NCBI GenBank assembly: GCA_030693515.1
Contig: JAUYAK010000016.1
Location: 1-40,826, forward strand
DNA length: 40,826 bases
Source: Opitutaceae bacterium
GTDB lineage: Bacteria > Verrucomicrobiota > Verrucomicrobiia > Opitutales > Opitutaceae
Direction of reading: 5' to 3'
Positions 24,187 to 31,552 of the stretch are shown piece after piece (positions within the stretch are counted from its first letter, which is position 1; every line of letters begins with the position of its first letter). The notes beneath the pieces were generated by a model. It saw only the letters and a list, made by a program, of their open reading frames with translations, was not told the origin of the DNA and did not search any database. A program made the translations under genes and the position numbers.

Positions 24187-26016
24187 TCACTTTGCCGGCT
24201 CGGGCGCCGTCCCCCGACCCGGTCCGCCGCCGGGCTTCAGCTCGGCCGCGCGGCGGTAGTGGCGGCTGGCGGCGGCGTGATCGCCGAGCATGGAGCAGAC
24301 ATTGCCGAGGTTGTGGTGCGCGCTGGCGTTGTCGGGCGCGAGCCGGAGCGACTGCTCCAGGCGGGCCTTGGCCTCCGGCAATTTCCCCTGCATGGCGAGG
24401 ACGACAGCGGAGCCGTTGAGGGCGTTGACGTGCTCCGGCTGGCGCGCGAGCACGAAGGCGTAGTGCTCCATCGCCTCCGGGAGCTGGCCGAGATCGGAGA
24501 GGGCGTTGGCGAGGTTGTTGCGCACCTCAAGGTGATCAGGTTTCTGCGTAAGCGCGGCGCGGTAGAGCGGAACCGCCTCCGCGGGCCGGCCGATCACGGC
24601 GAGGGCGTGGCCGAGGTTGTTGTTGGCGGTGAAATAGCCGGGGTTGATCGCGAGCGCGGCGCGGTAGTCGGCGAGCGCCTCGGCGACTTTACCTGATTGG
24701 AAAAGGAAGAGCCCGCGGTTGTCGTGCGCGACGTAGTTTTTCTCCGTCACGGCCAGCGCATGGCTGAAGAGCGTGAACGAATTTTTCCACACCCCGATCT
24801 GGTCCCACGTGCGCGCTGCGCCGCCGAGGAGCACGAGCGCCGCGAGCGCGAGGCCCCAACGACGCACCGCGGGCGACCCCGCCAGTTCGCAGGCCGTCCA
24901 GAGCACCGCGAGCTGCACGCCGAGCATCGGCAGATACGTGTAACGGTCGGCCATCGCCTGCACCCCCACCTGCACCAGGCCGATCACCGGCACGAGCGTG
25001 CCGAGAAACCACAGCCACCCGATCGCAAGCCACGGCCGACGGCGCCGCTGCCAGACGGCGAAGGCCGTCAGTCCCACGATGATCACCAGGCAGGCGACGA
25101 TCGTGCGCGTCGGCCATTCGCCCGGATGCGGGTAAAGCACCGCGAGGTCGAAGGGCCACGCGAGCTTGCCGAGGTAACGCACGACCGAGACGACGGCGTT
25201 GCCCAGCCGATCGGAGAGACTCAGTGCCGCCGTGACGGAGCCGCCGCCGCTTTGCACGAGAAACGTCGCGACCGACGAAGCCGCGGCGAACGCGAACCAC
25301 GGCAGCTTTTCCACGACCAAGCGCACGACCGACTCGGGTTGCCCGCCGCCGATCCGGCGCAGCGGCCAGACATCCAGCAGCAGCAGCACGCACGGCAGCG
25401 TGACGAGCATGGGCTTGGCCATCAGCCCGAGGGCAAACGCGCCGAGCGCCAGCGCATAGGGCCGCCACGCATCGGGCCTACGCTCCCGCCGCCGCTCCGC
25501 ATAGACGGCATACGCCCACAGCGCCGCGAACCAAAAGAAACCGCTGAGCACATCCTTGCGCTCGGCGACCCACGCGACCGACTCCACCCGCAGGGGATGC
25601 CAGGCAAACCACGCCGCGCACAACGCGCTCGTCCACAGTGCCCCCGTGAGCCGCCGCAACGCCAGGAACGCGAGCGCGGCGTTGAGCGCGTGCAGCAGCA
25701 CGCTTGTCGCATGGTGCCCTCGCGGGTTGAGACCGAAGAGCGACCCATCCGCCAGGTGTGAGACCCAGGTGAGCGGATGCCAGTTGGACGCTTCGCCAGA
25801 GCGCAGCGCCCACGCGATGCCATCGCCGGTGAGGCCGGCCTTCACGTGGACATTGGCCGTCACGTAGTCGGGGTCGTCGTAGTTGACGAAATCATGGCCG
25901 ATCGCGCGCGCGAAGAGCAGCGCCGTCAGCAACAGGAGCGCCGCCGCGATCACTCCGGGAGGCGCAGCCGGGAGCGGGGAGACCCCGGGTGTGGGCGGCG
26001 CGTGTTTAACCTTCAT
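24187..26016 (-). CDS. Multi-spanning membrane protein with C-terminal TPR repeats
   Basis: Predicted 609-residue inner-membrane protein. A first helix (residues about 20-40) is followed by a periplasmic loop with FVNYDDPDYVTANVHVKAGL and SNWHPLTWVSHLADGSLFGL. These are signatures of a large PMT/TMTC-like family common in Verrucomicrobia, Planctomycetes and Acidobacteria. HPLRVESVAWVAERKDVL and about nine more helices follow. From about residue 425 at least five tetratricopeptide repeats appear (GKVAEALADYRAALAINPGYF, NNLANALSDLGQLPEAMEHY, NLGNVCSMLGDHAAASRHYRR). By analogy with TMTC and ArnT proteins it may transfer sugar or lipid-linked groups at the membrane, but no activity has been assigned. 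Its ATG lies inside the last codons of the VanZ-like gene (11-bp overlap), so the two are translationally coupled. Confidence 0.88.
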   Translation of the reverse strand: MKVKHAPPTPGVSPLPAAPPGVIAAALLLLTALLFARAIGHDFVNYDDPDYVTANVHVKAGLTGDGIAWALRSGEASNWHPLTWVSHLADGSLFGLNPRGHHATSVLLHALNAALAFLALRRLTGALWTSALCAAWFAWHPLRVESVAWVAERKDVLSGFFWFAALWAYAVYAERRRERRPDAWRPYALALGAFALGLMAKPMLVTLPCVLLLLDVWPLRRIGGGQPESVVRLVVEKLPWFAFAAASSVATFLVQSGGGSVTAALSLSDRLGNAVVSVVRYLGKLAWPFDLAVLYPHPGEWPTRTIVACLVIIVGLTAFAVWQRRRRPWLAIGWLWFLGTLVPVIGLVQVGVQAMADRYTYLPMLGVQLAVLWTACELAGSPAVRRWGLALAALVLLGGAARTWDQIGVWKNSFTLFSHALAVTEKNYVAHDNRGLFLFQSGKVAEALADYRAALAINPGYFTANNNLGHALAVIGRPAEAVPLYRAALTQKPDHLEVRNNLANALSDLGQLPEAMEHYAFVLARQPEHVNALNGSAVVLAMQGKLPEAKARLEQSLRLAPDNASAHHNLGNVCSMLGDHAAASRHYRRAAELKPGGGPGRGTAPEPAK

Positions 26017-26464
26017 GCGCCTTCCCCCGTCGCCACAGCGGCGCCTCCAACAGCCGGCGATACGGCGTCACCCAAGTATAGAGCCCCACCGCCAGCGCCG
26101 CGCCGAGCGTGTCGGCGATCCAATCGGCCAACTCGGAGTTGCGACCCGGCACGAAGCTCTGATGCCACTCGTCGCTCGCTCCGTAAGCCGAAGCGAGGAG
26201 GAGCGCGATGAGCGCCCCGCGTCCATGGGCCCCGAAGGCGCGGCAGAGCAGCGTCGCAAACAGCCCATAGGCCAAAAAATGCCCGATCTTGTCATCGACG
26301 CGGGTGAGCCCCGGGCCGGCGACATGCGAGCGGCCCGACGCGTAGAAAACCACAGCGGCGAGCAGCAACGGCCACAGCAGGCGGAGCGGCCGAAACGAAC
26401 GGCCGGAAACCACATCCAGGGTCAACGACCTAGGCTGGTTGGACGCACGTTCGCTCGTTCGCAT
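26006..26464 (-). CDS. VanZ-like membrane protein
   Basis: Predicted 152-residue protein with four membrane helices. The VanZ-family pattern is clear: DKIGHFLAYGLFATLLCRAFG, then SAYGASDEWHQSFVPGRNSELADWIADTLGAALAVGLY. VanZ of enterococci gives teicoplanin resistance, but the wide bacterial family has no settled function. The start is uncertain: ATG at 26464 gives an N-terminus of 24 polar residues, and a longer frame to 26560 enters the low-GC patch with no homology-like sequence. A start nearer the first helix (residue 25) is possible. The last codons contain the ATG of the TPR membrane gene, so the two are probably made together. Confidence 0.8.
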   Translation of the reverse strand: MRTSERASNQPRSLTLDVVSGRSFRPLRLLWPLLLAAVVFYASGRSHVAGPGLTRVDDKIGHFLAYGLFATLLCRAFGAHGRGALIALLLASAYGASDEWHQSFVPGRNSELADWIADTLGAALAVGLYTWVTPYRRLLEAPLWRRGKAHEG

Positions 26465-26690
26465 CGCGTTTTTCTGCGAACGATTGCACGGCATTCCAAT
26501 CTTCAATTCGCGAGACCAATCGCTCACGGCAACGTTCCGGGATATTGAGTTCTTTGTCACCGCGAGGCGCGCGACCGAAGCGCGGGACAGCGGCCAATGC
26601 GAACCATGATCTGCCCCGCTTGTGATCGCGAGGGGCGAAGAGTCGAGGCCGATCCAACTGGCGTTTACTTTGCGAGGCGCAATTGACGCC

Positions 26691-27140
26691 TCACTTCTTT
26701 GCGGGATTCCACTCTGGTTGTGCGCCTTGCATGGTGTTGGTATGCATCGGGACCGAGTTAGTTCCCGGCGACCCGACTTCCGCGGTGAAAATCACTGCAT
26801 GTTTAATTGGAATTCTACCAAGCGTTAAGTCCATCAACTGAAATATGGTGTGATTCGCATTGCAGAAACGGGCGACTGTTTGAACCACATCGCTTGATCC
26901 GGCAACCGTCACGATTCGAGAAACCGAGGTGATCCACTCGGGACGAAGATGGACCTTCATTTCCGATGCGATCGCGTTCAGGGCGGCAGTCTTGTCGCGG
27001 TCAGCCCATGTCGAGGAAATCACCAAGTCCCAGCTTCCAGGTGTGTCGAGGCGCATGAAGAGCGCGAACAGCCGAAAGACTCCTTTCTTTTCGGATAAGG
27101 ATTTTTCAAGTTTCAGAAAAGCCTCAAACATTTCGTTCAT
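26691..27140 (-). CDS. Hypothetical partner of the HEPN protein
   Basis: Predicted 149-residue soluble protein, not recognised. It opens with amphipathic helices (MNEMFEAFLKLEKSLSEKKG), continues with FRLFALFMRLDTPGSWDLVISSTWADRDKTAALNAI and ends in strands around HAVIFTAEVGSPG. No membrane segments are seen. The pattern of a short helix, then a compact alpha/beta body with WDLVISS.W, reminds me of small proteins encoded beside HEPN-type genes, but the usual nucleotidyltransferase motif of MNT antitoxins (GSxARG) is absent. The ATG overlaps the HEPN stop by 4 bp (27137-27140), so the pair is translationally coupled. Its codon use is distinctly lower in GC than the neighbours, indicating transfer. 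Confidence 0.6.
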   Translation of the reverse strand: MNEMFEAFLKLEKSLSEKKGVFRLFALFMRLDTPGSWDLVISSTWADRDKTAALNAIASEMKVHLRPEWITSVSRIVTVAGSSDVVQTVARFCNANHTIFQLMDLTLGRIPIKHAVIFTAEVGSPGTNSVPMHTNTMQGAQPEWNPAKK

Positions 27141-27568
27141 AATGCTGCCAAAATAACCCTAGTCGCACGAATCATCTCTGACGAATCTATGGGGGCAACC
27201 GCGCCAGCCGGCTCGTAACGCGACTCCGGGTCCCATTCGACGACAATCGACCAATCGGCGATATGGTTCGTCCTAATGACCGTTTCTTGTCCGGAAAGTC
27301 GCAAAAGAATCGGCAGTTCGTGAGTTTTGAAGCTCTGGTATCCTTTGAATTCATTGGATGTCTCCGGAAACTCCTGCCAACAAAGCGAAGTGCAAACTCT
27401 GGCCTTCAAAGACAACTCGACCGCATACCCACAAAGATAAACCGCACCGTCGAAGCGACCAGCTGCGTGAAGCGCTTCGGCATCACTTATTCGCGCTTGA
27501 GCTACTGCGAGTAATGTCGCCTTGGGTATCAACCAATCGCACGGTAGGGACGGGCCCTTGTTCGTCAA
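27137..27568 (-). CDS. HEPN-domain protein
   Basis: Predicted 143-residue protein. A HEPN-like core reads ARISDAEALHAAGRFDGAVYLCGYAVELSLKARVC, then a loop and FKTHELPILLRLSG. That YLCGYAVEL.LKA pattern is a recurrent HEPN subfamily usually found in two-gene pairs with an unknown or nucleotidyltransferase partner. The RNase motif R-x(4-6)-H of toxin-type HEPN proteins is not evident, so ribonuclease activity should not be assumed. The only open start is a TTG at 27568, four codons after an in-frame TGA, with no good ribosome-binding site; a better site serves a short overlapping ORF at 27635. The N-terminus may thus be wrong, coupled or broken by a frameshift. The downstream partner overlaps it by 4 bp. 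Confidence 0.65.
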   Translation of the reverse strand: MTNKGPSLPCDWLIPKATLLAVAQARISDAEALHAAGRFDGAVYLCGYAVELSLKARVCTSLCWQEFPETSNEFKGYQSFKTHELPILLRLSGQETVIRTNHIADWSIVVEWDPESRYEPAGAVAPIDSSEMIRATRVILAAL

Positions 27569-27635
27569 TACACGCGCTCACACCGATTGCGGTCGCGCGC
27601 CTGCTTTTCTGGTCGTCCGCGGTCCAGTCGGTCAC
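27483..27635 (-). CDS. Short ORF with strong ribosome-binding site overlapping the HEPN start
   Basis: Fifty codons from GTG at 27635 to TGA at 27485-27483, preceded by GGAAGGA at a 7-8 nt distance, the best ribosome-binding site in the patch. The product starts VTDWTADDQKSRRATAIG and ends SSSSANK. It overlaps the HEPN frame by about 85 bp. It may be a leader peptide feeding the HEPN gene, the true N-terminus displaced by a frameshift, or a remnant. Low confidence. Confidence 0.3.
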   Translation of the reverse strand: MTDWTADDQKSRRATAIGVSACIDEQGPVPTVRLVDTQGDITRSSSSANK

Positions 27636-27718
27636 GCGCTAATCCTTCCAATGCTCATGCGGTGATATGAGGAGACACACCGTCGCGCATTTAGTCCGCA
27701 CTGGCGTAACGGGGAAAA

Positions 27719-27795
<77 letters not shown>

Positions 27796-27869
27796 AACAA
27801 GGAGGGGTGAACAAGACGCGCGCACCCCGGCTAGGCAAGAGCTATTTCCAGCGGGCGGAAACAAGGTGG

Positions 27870-27890
27870 GCGGGCGCGCCCTGCGCCCGC
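27870..27890. other. GC hairpin in the tRNA-isomerase gap
   Basis: An 8-bp perfect stem (27870-27877 with 27883-27890) around GCCCT. It sits in the 214-bp gap between tRNA-Pro and the isomerase-like gene. It has no poly-T and no GTAG head, so its role is unclear. I see nothing else in this gap. Confidence 0.35.
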
Positions 27891-28009
27891 ATTCGCGCAC
27901 TCATCTCGCTCATCAAGCAACACCCTGCAGGCACCGGGACGGGCCCGCCCGCCGCAATCCGCATTTTCTCCGTGCCCTGCCGCCCTGCCACCGTTGAGAT
28001 GGCGCTCTC

Positions 28010-28795
28010 ATGCAAATTGGCTTCTGCACCGACCCCGCCACCCTCGCCGCCCTGCCCGCCCGCCCCGACTGCGATTTCATCGAGGGGCATGTCGTCAACT
28101 TCCTGAAACCCGAGGCCCCCGACGCCGAATTCGCCCCGCACGCAGCGGCGCTGAGCACATGCGGCTATCCGATGCCGGCGGCCAATGTCCTGCTCCCTGC
28201 CGCGCTCAAATGCAGCGGCCCCGACATCGACTACGCCCGCCTCGACCGCTACGCGCAGGTCGTCTTCCGCCGCGCCAAGGAAACCGGCATGAAGTTCATC
28301 GTCTTTGGCAGCGCCGGCGCGCGCATGGTGCCGCCCGGTTTCCCGATCACCAAGGCCTTCGAGCAATACGTCGATATCCTCCGCCAGTTTGGCCCGCTCG
28401 CGGAGGAGCACGGTGTCACGATCGTGGTCGAGCCGCTCAATCGCGGTGAATGCAACCTCGTCAACACCGTGCTCGAGGGCGCCGAAGCCGTGCGCCGCGC
28501 CAACCACACTGCGGTGAAGCTGCTCGTGGACATCTTCCACATGCTGCGCAACGACGAGTCGCCCGACGACATCGTGAAGGTCGCCCCGCTCATCCGCCAC
28601 GCGCACATCGCCGAGAACAAGGACCGCGCCGCCCCGGGCGTGAACGGCGAAAACCTGCGCCCCTACCTCCGCGCCCTGCACCAAGCCGGCTACAACGATC
28701 GGCTCGCGCTCGAGCCGATCTGGACCGACCTGCCGAACCAGATCGGCCCCGCGCTCGCGGAGCTGAAAAAGCAGCTCACGGATTCGGGGTATTGA
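28010..28795 (+). CDS. Hydroxypyruvate isomerase-like sugar isomerase/epimerase (TIM barrel)
   Basis: Predicted 261-residue cytoplasmic TIM-barrel protein of the xylose-isomerase-like (AP endonuclease 2) superfamily. Strand-end motifs are MQIGFCTDP, a CDFIEGHVVNFL segment, KFIVFGSAGAR, TIVVEPLNRGECN (metal-binding Glu), VKLLVDIFHM (Asp/His), RHAHIAENKDR (His) and the final RLALEPIWT (Glu). These supply the usual Glu-Asp-His-Glu metal site. Members isomerise or epimerise keto sugars and related acids. It starts 28 bp before the pectinesterase on the same strand, so a role in the breakdown of released uronic acids or pentoses is plausible but inferred. The start at 28010 matches the family N-terminus. 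Confidence 0.85.
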   Translation: MQIGFCTDPATLAALPARPDCDFIEGHVVNFLKPEAPDAEFAPHAAALSTCGYPMPAANVLLPAALKCSGPDIDYARLDRYAQVVFRRAKETGMKFIVFGSAGARMVPPGFPITKAFEQYVDILRQFGPLAEEHGVTIVVEPLNRGECNLVNTVLEGAEAVRRANHTAVKLLVDIFHMLRNDESPDDIVKVAPLIRHAHIAENKDRAAPGVNGENLRPYLRALHQAGYNDRLALEPIWTDLPNQIGPALAELKKQLTDSGY

Positions 28796-28823
28796 GCGCC
28801 CGCCGCCCTTCCCGCGCCCGCCT

Positions 28824-31031
28824 ATGAAGCACCTCCAGCCGTGCGCGGCGGCAAATGCGGTCCGCACGCTGGCTCTCTTCCTGGCCACGGCCGTTCATTC
28901 GCTCGCCCTCACCGCGACCTCGCTCGCCCCGGCAAACAACGCCACCGGCCTCTGCCCCGACACGCTGCTCGCGCTCACCTTCGACACCGCGCCTCGCCTC
29001 GGCACCGCGGGGCTCGTGCGCATCATCCACTCCGCCACCGGCGCGGTCGCGGAGACCATCGACCTCGCCAACGCCACGCCCACGCGCCTCATCGGCACCA
29101 ACCCCACGCCCTACAACTACCGTCCGATCCTCATCGACGGCACCACGGCGACCGTCTTCCCGCGCGCCGGCGTGCTCGCCTACGGACAGACCTACCACGT
29201 GCTGATCGACGCGGGGGTGTTCGTCGATTTCCCGGGGATTGCCGATCCGACCGCTTTCCGCTTCAGCACGCGCGCCGCCGGCCCGGCCGCGGGCGCAACC
29301 GCGCTCACCGTCGCCGCCGATGGCACCGGCGATTTCTGCACCGTGCAGGGCGCGATCGACTTTGTGCCGCGCAACAACCCCGCCCGCGTCACCATCACCG
29401 TGCGGCGCGGCACCTACCGCGAGATCGTCTACATCGGCTCGGCCAAGCCGCTCATCACCCTGCGCGGCGAGGATCGCGCCGGCACGATCATCAGCTACGC
29501 CAACAACGCCAATTTCAACAGCGGCAACAACCGCACCATGGTGGCGTGCGATGCCGCCGACTTCGTGCTCGAGACAATCACGCTCCGCAACGCCACCCCC
29601 CGCGGCGGCTCGCAGGCCGAGGCCATCCGCGGCAACGGCCAGCGCTGCGTCTTCGACCGCGTCACGCTTTCCAGTTTCCAGGACACGCTGCTCTGGAACG
29701 GCTCGCTCTTCGTCACCGACAGCCTGATCGAGGGCGACGTCGATTTCATGTGGGGCGGCGGCGCCTGTTTCTTCCAGCGCTGCGAGCTCCGCGCGCTCAA
29801 CCCCGGCTACTACGCGCAGGTGCGCAACGGCCAGACCCAGAAGGGCAACGTCTATGTGGACTGCCGCCTCACGGCCGCCCCCGGCGTGACCAACTCCGTC
29901 CTCGCCCGCATCGATCCGCGCGCCGGCGTCGCGAACACCTGGCCGTTTTCCCAAGTCGTATGGCTCAACTGCGCCATGGGCCCGCACATCACTGCCGCCG
30001 GCTGGCAGCTCGATGGCGGCGCGACCACCGCGCCCGACCTGCAGTTCTGGGAATACCAATCCACCGATCTCAACGGCGCGCCCCTCGATGTCTCGCGCCG
30101 GCACGCCGCCTCGCGCCAGCTCGACGACGCCACGGCCGCCCAATACCGCAGCCCGCAGTTCGTGCTCGGCTTCACCCCTCAACTCACGGCCGCGCCGGCC
30201 CCGCCCCGCGCGGAGCGGCTCACGGGGCTCTCGACGCGGGCGCGGGTCGCCGGCGGCGATGGCGTGGTGATTGTCGGCTTCGTCGTCGCGGGCAGCGGGG
30301 AAAAGCCCGTGCTGGCGCGCGCGGTCGGGCCGGGCCTCGCCCAGTTTGGCGTCGGCGATGTGCTGCCCCGGCCGCGCCTCCAGGTCTTTCGCGCCGGCGC
30401 CGAAACGGCGATGGCCGCAAACACCGGCTGGAACACCGCGCCGAATTCCCCCGCCATCGCCACCGCCGCCACGCAGGTCGGGCTGTTCGCGCTCTCACCC
30501 ACCAGCGCCGACTCCGCCCTGACGATCACTCTGGCGCCCGGCGGCTACACCGCCGTCATCACCGATGCCGCCGGCAGCGTGGGCAACGGCCTCGTGGAAA
30601 TCTACGATCTCGCGCCCGCCGATCCCGGGGCGCGACTCGCGAACATGTCGTCGCGCGCCCTTGTCGGTGCGGGCGACGCGACCCTGATCGCGGGCATGAC
30701 GATCACCGGCAGCGCCTCCAAACCGATCCTCGCGCGCGCCATCGGTCCGACGCTGTCGGCGTTTGGGCTGGCGGGCGCGCTCAGCCGCCCGCGTCTCACG
30801 CTCTTCAATGGCTCTGGGGCGGTCGTCGCCCAGAACACAAATTGGACCGCGGCCGCCAACGCCCTGGAGATTGCGCGCGTGTCCGCGCAGGTCGGCGCCT
30901 TTCCGCTTCGAACTGGCAGTGGCGACAGCGTCCTTCTCCTCGATCTCGCGCCCGGCAACTATTCCGCCCAGGTGACGGGTGAAGGCGGTGCACCCGGCAT
31001 CGCGTTGATCGAGGTCTACGAACTGCCTTGA
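28824..31031 (+). CDS. Secreted pectinesterase-like enzyme (CE8) with duplicated C-terminal module
   Basis: Predicted 735-residue secreted protein. Signal peptide (to about residue 29), then an Ig-like Big_5 type domain (residues about 31-150: LAPANNATGLCPDTLLALTFD, YGQTYHVLIDAGVFVD). The CE8 beta-helix spans about 160-450. Its motifs are GTYREIVY (196-203), QAEAIR (264-269), FQDTL (285-289, catalytic Asp287), GDVDFMWG (304-311, Asp307) and YYAQVRN. The fifth motif LGRPW is altered to LARID (Arg362 kept, Trp lost), so activity on methyl-esterified pectin is likely but not certain. Two copies of a beta-rich module follow (from about residue 464 and 610: RLTGLSTRARV, RLANMSSRALV; each ending VEIYDL or VEVYELP). 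These modules recur in Verrucomicrobial secreted proteins and may be attachment domains. It precedes the CE15-like gene by 10 bp. Confidence 0.88.
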   Translation: MKHLQPCAAANAVRTLALFLATAVHSLALTATSLAPANNATGLCPDTLLALTFDTAPRLGTAGLVRIIHSATGAVAETIDLANATPTRLIGTNPTPYNYRPILIDGTTATVFPRAGVLAYGQTYHVLIDAGVFVDFPGIADPTAFRFSTRAAGPAAGATALTVAADGTGDFCTVQGAIDFVPRNNPARVTITVRRGTYREIVYIGSAKPLITLRGEDRAGTIISYANNANFNSGNNRTMVACDAADFVLETITLRNATPRGGSQAEAIRGNGQRCVFDRVTLSSFQDTLLWNGSLFVTDSLIEGDVDFMWGGGACFFQRCELRALNPGYYAQVRNGQTQKGNVYVDCRLTAAPGVTNSVLARIDPRAGVANTWPFSQVVWLNCAMGPHITAAGWQLDGGATTAPDLQFWEYQSTDLNGAPLDVSRRHAASRQLDDATAAQYRSPQFVLGFTPQLTAAPAPPRAERLTGLSTRARVAGGDGVVIVGFVVAGSGEKPVLARAVGPGLAQFGVGDVLPRPRLQVFRAGAETAMAANTGWNTAPNSPAIATAATQVGLFALSPTSADSALTITLAPGGYTAVITDAAGSVGNGLVEIYDLAPADPGARLANMSSRALVGAGDATLIAGMTITGSASKPILARAIGPTLSAFGLAGALSRPRLTLFNGSGAVVAQNTNWTAAANALEIARVSAQVGAFPLRTGSGDSVLLLDLAPGNYSAQVTGEGGAPGIALIEVYELP

Positions 31032-31552
31032 GGCACAATGCATGAAGAAACTCAGGTTTGCTTTCCTCACGCTTTTTGCCGTCGCGCTGGCCGGCTGTGT
31101 GCTGGGTAGTCTACAGTCTTTCAGCGAGCTGAAGATCAACTGCACGGTTCTCGCTTCGGACACTGGTCTTCCAGTCCAAGGCGCTCAAATTTGGATCATA
31201 TGCGATCCAGCCAACCCAGGGACAAAACCCATCAGCCACGGTCCGTTCCTAACGGATGAGCGTGGCGTCTGTCAGGTCAAACTCCCTGGGCAGACGGTGT
31301 GGATTTCCGGCGGCGACGCATTTGTCGGAGGCTATCTGCGACGCCTTGTCGTCATCGCTGACGGATTCTCGGATGCGGGCATCAACGAGGGATTCAAGAA
31401 AGGCTCATTGGGCGAAATTCGTGAACACACCTTCCAGATGAGTCGCAAAGGCTCGTTTCCGCTGTCCGAATCGGCCTCCGGTTCGCCACCTCGAGGCGGT
31501 TCGTCGTTTTCGATCCGTGTCCCGTTTACAATGCTTCCAGGGCAGAATGCAT
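31032..31552. repeat. Twelve-bp imperfect direct repeats bracketing the low-GC 5' part of the CE15 gene
   Basis: GGCACAATGCAT at 31032-31043 and GGCAGAATGCAT at 31541-31552 differ at one base. They bracket the low-GC 5' module of the next gene almost exactly; the first copy overlaps its start codon. The repeats may mark the ends of a transferred or recombined segment. Confidence 0.5.

Larger units (their letters stand above)
26465..27718. other. Low-GC patch beside tRNA-Pro (possible small genomic island)
   Basis: GC falls well below the surroundings. Hand counts of 27061-27120 and 27301-27360 each give 25 of 60 (42 %), against 65-75 % in flanking genes. The patch holds the HEPN gene, its partner and about 220 bp (26465-26690) with no supported gene. 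It ends at the CCA end of tRNA-Pro, the side at which integrating elements usually insert. No integrase or clear att duplication is present. Confidence 0.6.

Noticed and set aside
26425-26445. Possible att duplicate of the tRNA-Pro 3' end (GGCTGGT)
   Set aside because: Only seven bases match the tRNA end, which is expected by chance.
26430-26657. A 75-residue minus-strand ORF in the low-GC patch (contains NIPERCRERLVSR)
   Set aside because: No homology-like pattern I can name; it overlaps the VanZ start and has no ribosome-binding site, so I left it out.
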